Shown here one piece after another: positions 62,940 to 64,000 of a stretch of 64,000 nucleotides of DNA. The DNA is from Bacteroidales bacterium (GTDB taxonomy: Bacteria; Bacteroidota; Bacteroidia; Bacteroidales; UBA932), in the NCBI GenBank assembly GCA_017651465.1, contig JAGCCX010000045.1:28363-92362 (forward strand). Reading direction: 5' to 3'. The position numbers and the translations under genes were made by a program. The notes beneath the pieces were generated by a model. That model was given only the letters and a program-made list of their open reading frames with translations. It did no database searches and had not been told where the DNA came from. How positions within the stretch are numbered: position 1 is the stretch's first letter; each line of letters begins with the position of its first letter.

Positions 62940-62992
62940 CGGGAGGATAATTTGATGCCGGCAGGCAAATAATTATCCTCCCGATTTTTTTT
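62940..62992 (+). terminator. Rho-independent terminator after the second GLUG-like gene
   Basis: A perfect 13-base stem CGGGAGGATAATT (62940-62952) with AATTATCCTCCCG (62971-62983), then eight T residues. The T run overlaps the -33 element of the next promoter, so one cassette ends and the next begins in the same short span. Confidence 0.88.
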
Positions 62993-63019
62993 GTACTTGT
63001 TCAATTTTTTTTAATTTTG
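62990..63019 (+). promoter_or_regulatory. Promoter of the third cassette
   Basis: TTTG at 62990-62993 and TAATTTTG at 63012-63019 with an 18-base spacer, close to the Bacteroidetes pattern. The small ORF starts 45 bases after the -7 box. The leader carries no other obvious feature. Confidence 0.6.
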
Positions 63020-63063
63020 CAAATTGGCGAATACGATTTAACATCATTATTAACCATATCATT

Positions 63064-63201
63064 ATGATCAAAAAACCTTTGTTCGGAGCATACGCTGCTC
63101 CGGTATGTGAAACGGTAGAGAAGAGTCTCGCAGAGCTTCTGTGTGAAAGTCCCGATGCCAGTACCGAGGATTTCACCGAGCAAGAGTCTTTCGACTGGTA
63201 A
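63064..63201 (+). CDS. Small ORF of the Y-x-A-P family, 45 residues
   Basis: 45 codons: MIKKPLFGAYAAPVC, Cys15 and Cys27 (LLCESPD), TEDF at 34-37 and SFDW at the end. It has its own promoter here, so it is the first gene of its transcript. The stop is 13 bases before the ATG of the next lipoprotein, one more than in its sisters. Function unknown. Confidence 0.8.
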   Translation: MIKKPLFGAYAAPVCETVEKSLAELLCESPDASTEDFTEQESFDW

Positions 63202-63214
63202 AATGAGAGTTGCT

Positions 63215-64000
63215 ATGAAGAAGTATTTTGTCTTTGCAGCACTCTTGCTTGCTGCCGCAGTTTCCTGCACCAGGGAACTTGCTACCGAGGAGATCGTAGG
63301 GCCCAGGAAGGGCTACGTACAGATTACTCTTTCCGCTAATTGCGATGTAGATTCAAAGGCTGTGCTCGACGGCAAGAAGGTCGTGTGGAGCGTTGGCGAA
63401 GAAGTGGCCGTATTCCCCGGCGGAACCGGAAGCGCTGAGAAGTTCAGTGTCAAAGCTGTTGACGGCTCCTCCGTTACCATCACCGGTTCAGTGCCCGAAG
63501 GAAGTACCACTTTTGTGGCCGCTTATCCTTTCAAGAATGCCGTATCGTGCTCCAACAACGTGGTAACGATGAAAATCGGCGACCAGACTATTTCCGGCAC
63601 TGCAACGGTCGATCCTGACGCCCTTTCATCTGTGGCCTATTTCGAGAGCTTGGCATCTAAGCCGACATTCTACAACACTGTGTCGCTTGTTTCTTTCCAG
63701 GTGGCCCAGGAAGGCTTTACCAAGGTGACTTTCGCTCCCCTTACCGGATCGTTCGGCGGCACCGTGCAAGTGACTGCTTCTGCAAGTGCAGCCCCTGAAG
63801 TTGCTTTCCCTGCAACCCCTGCTGCAACTCCTGCCGTAGGCGTGGCGGTGTCATGCGCGGAAGGCTTTGCGGTAGGAACCACCTACTATGCTGCAGTTGC
63901 TCCCGGCCAGTTCAGCGGCCTCAATGTAACATCGGTTAAAGATGGCAAATCTGCCCAGAAGGTCAGTGAAAACGGTGCTACCATCGCCCGCGGCGCCATC
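63215..64000 (+). CDS. Fimbrillin-like lipoprotein (cut by the window end)
   Basis: 262 codons present, open at the right edge. Lipoprotein signal MKKYFVFAALLLAAAVSCTRE (Cys18). N-terminal module almost superimposable on the two upstream cassettes: AVLDGKKVVWSVGEEVAVFPG, AVDGSSVTITGSVPEGSTTF, AAYPFKNA and SSVAYFES. By analogy a GLUG-like repeat region may follow outside the window, but that is not visible. Confidence 0.78.
   Translation, partial: MKKYFVFAALLLAAAVSCTRELATEEIVGPRKGYVQITLSANCDVDSKAVLDGKKVVWSVGEEVAVFPGGTGSAEKFSVKAVDGSSVTITGSVPEGSTTFVAAYPFKNAVSCSNNVVTMKIGDQTISGTATVDPDALSSVAYFESLASKPTFYNTVSLVSFQVAQEGFTKVTFAPLTGSFGGTVQVTASASAAPEVAFPATPAATPAVGVAVSCAEGFAVGTTYYAAVAPGQFSGLNVTSVKDGKSAQKVSENGATIARGAI

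Overview
The window looks like a chromosomal segment of a high-GC member of the Bacteroidales; the family cannot be fixed from sequence alone. The evidence is a SusC/SusD pair, a NigD-like protein, fimbrillin-like lipoproteins, an Rpb6/omega-type RNA polymerase subunit, the gene order uppS-bamA-skp, and upstream boxes of the form TAnnTTTG (the Bacteroidetes -7 element). Coding density is very high. No gene-free stretch exceeds about 150 bases, and I saw no tRNA, rRNA, CRISPR array or insertion sequence.

Region 1 (1-5.2 kb, minus strand) is the head of the division and cell-wall cluster: mraZ, rsmH, an ftsL-like gene, ftsI, murE and the first 39 codons of mraY, tightly packed or overlapping. 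Region 2 (5.3-17.6 kb, minus strand) is a long run of housekeeping and envelope genes: pdxJ, an OmpH-like lipoprotein, a glycosyltransferase, an LpoA-like protein, trxB, bamD, the omega-like subunit, recN, a Fur-family regulator, NigD-like, an OPA-type transporter, a LEA-like lipoprotein, a SPOR protein and rpoN. Region 3 (17.6-23.7 kb, plus strand) is nadK, uppS, bamA, skp and gdhA. Region 4 (23.7-26.4 kb) is a divergent pair, an AGE-family sugar epimerase and a sugar-porter MFS protein.

Region 5 (29.2-52.4 kb, minus strand) is an uninterrupted run of 13 annotated protein genes plus one tiny ORF that reads as a single polysaccharide utilisation operon. In order of transcription it has an MFS transporter, a FucI/AraA-like isomerase with an in-frame stop, a phosphomannose-isomerase-like protein, a ROK protein, SusC, SusD, a DUF1735-like lipoprotein, a DUF4855-like lipoprotein, a 1357-residue protein (DUF4855-like, TIM-barrel-like and NAGPA-like), a GH20 hexosaminidase, a GntR regulator with a LacI-type sensor, a 49-residue ORF and a lipoprotein ending in a second NAGPA-like domain. 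A divergent promoter region at 52.45-52.54 kb also serves a mutarotase-like gene and a GH127 gene on the plus strand. rpsU follows on the minus strand.

Region 6 (55.6-64 kb, plus strand) begins with an exported PHP-domain protein and then has three tandem cassettes, each a 45-codon ORF followed 12-13 nt later by a large lipoprotein. The first two lipoproteins are GLUG-like repeat proteins and the third is cut by the window end.

The most interesting signal is this two-gene cassette. It occurs five times (ORFs at 26504, 31772 on the minus strand, 56879, 59909 and 63064). Each tiny ORF carries a Y-x-A-P motif, an acidic second half and a terminal aromatic residue. Each sits 12 or 13 nt upstream of a lipoprotein with the same fimbrillin-like N-terminal module, although the C-terminal parts differ completely (DUF4623-like, NAGPA-like, GLUG-like). 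The lipoproteins in the window without that module lack such an ORF. This points to a dedicated small-protein partner or regulator for the module; its function is unknown.
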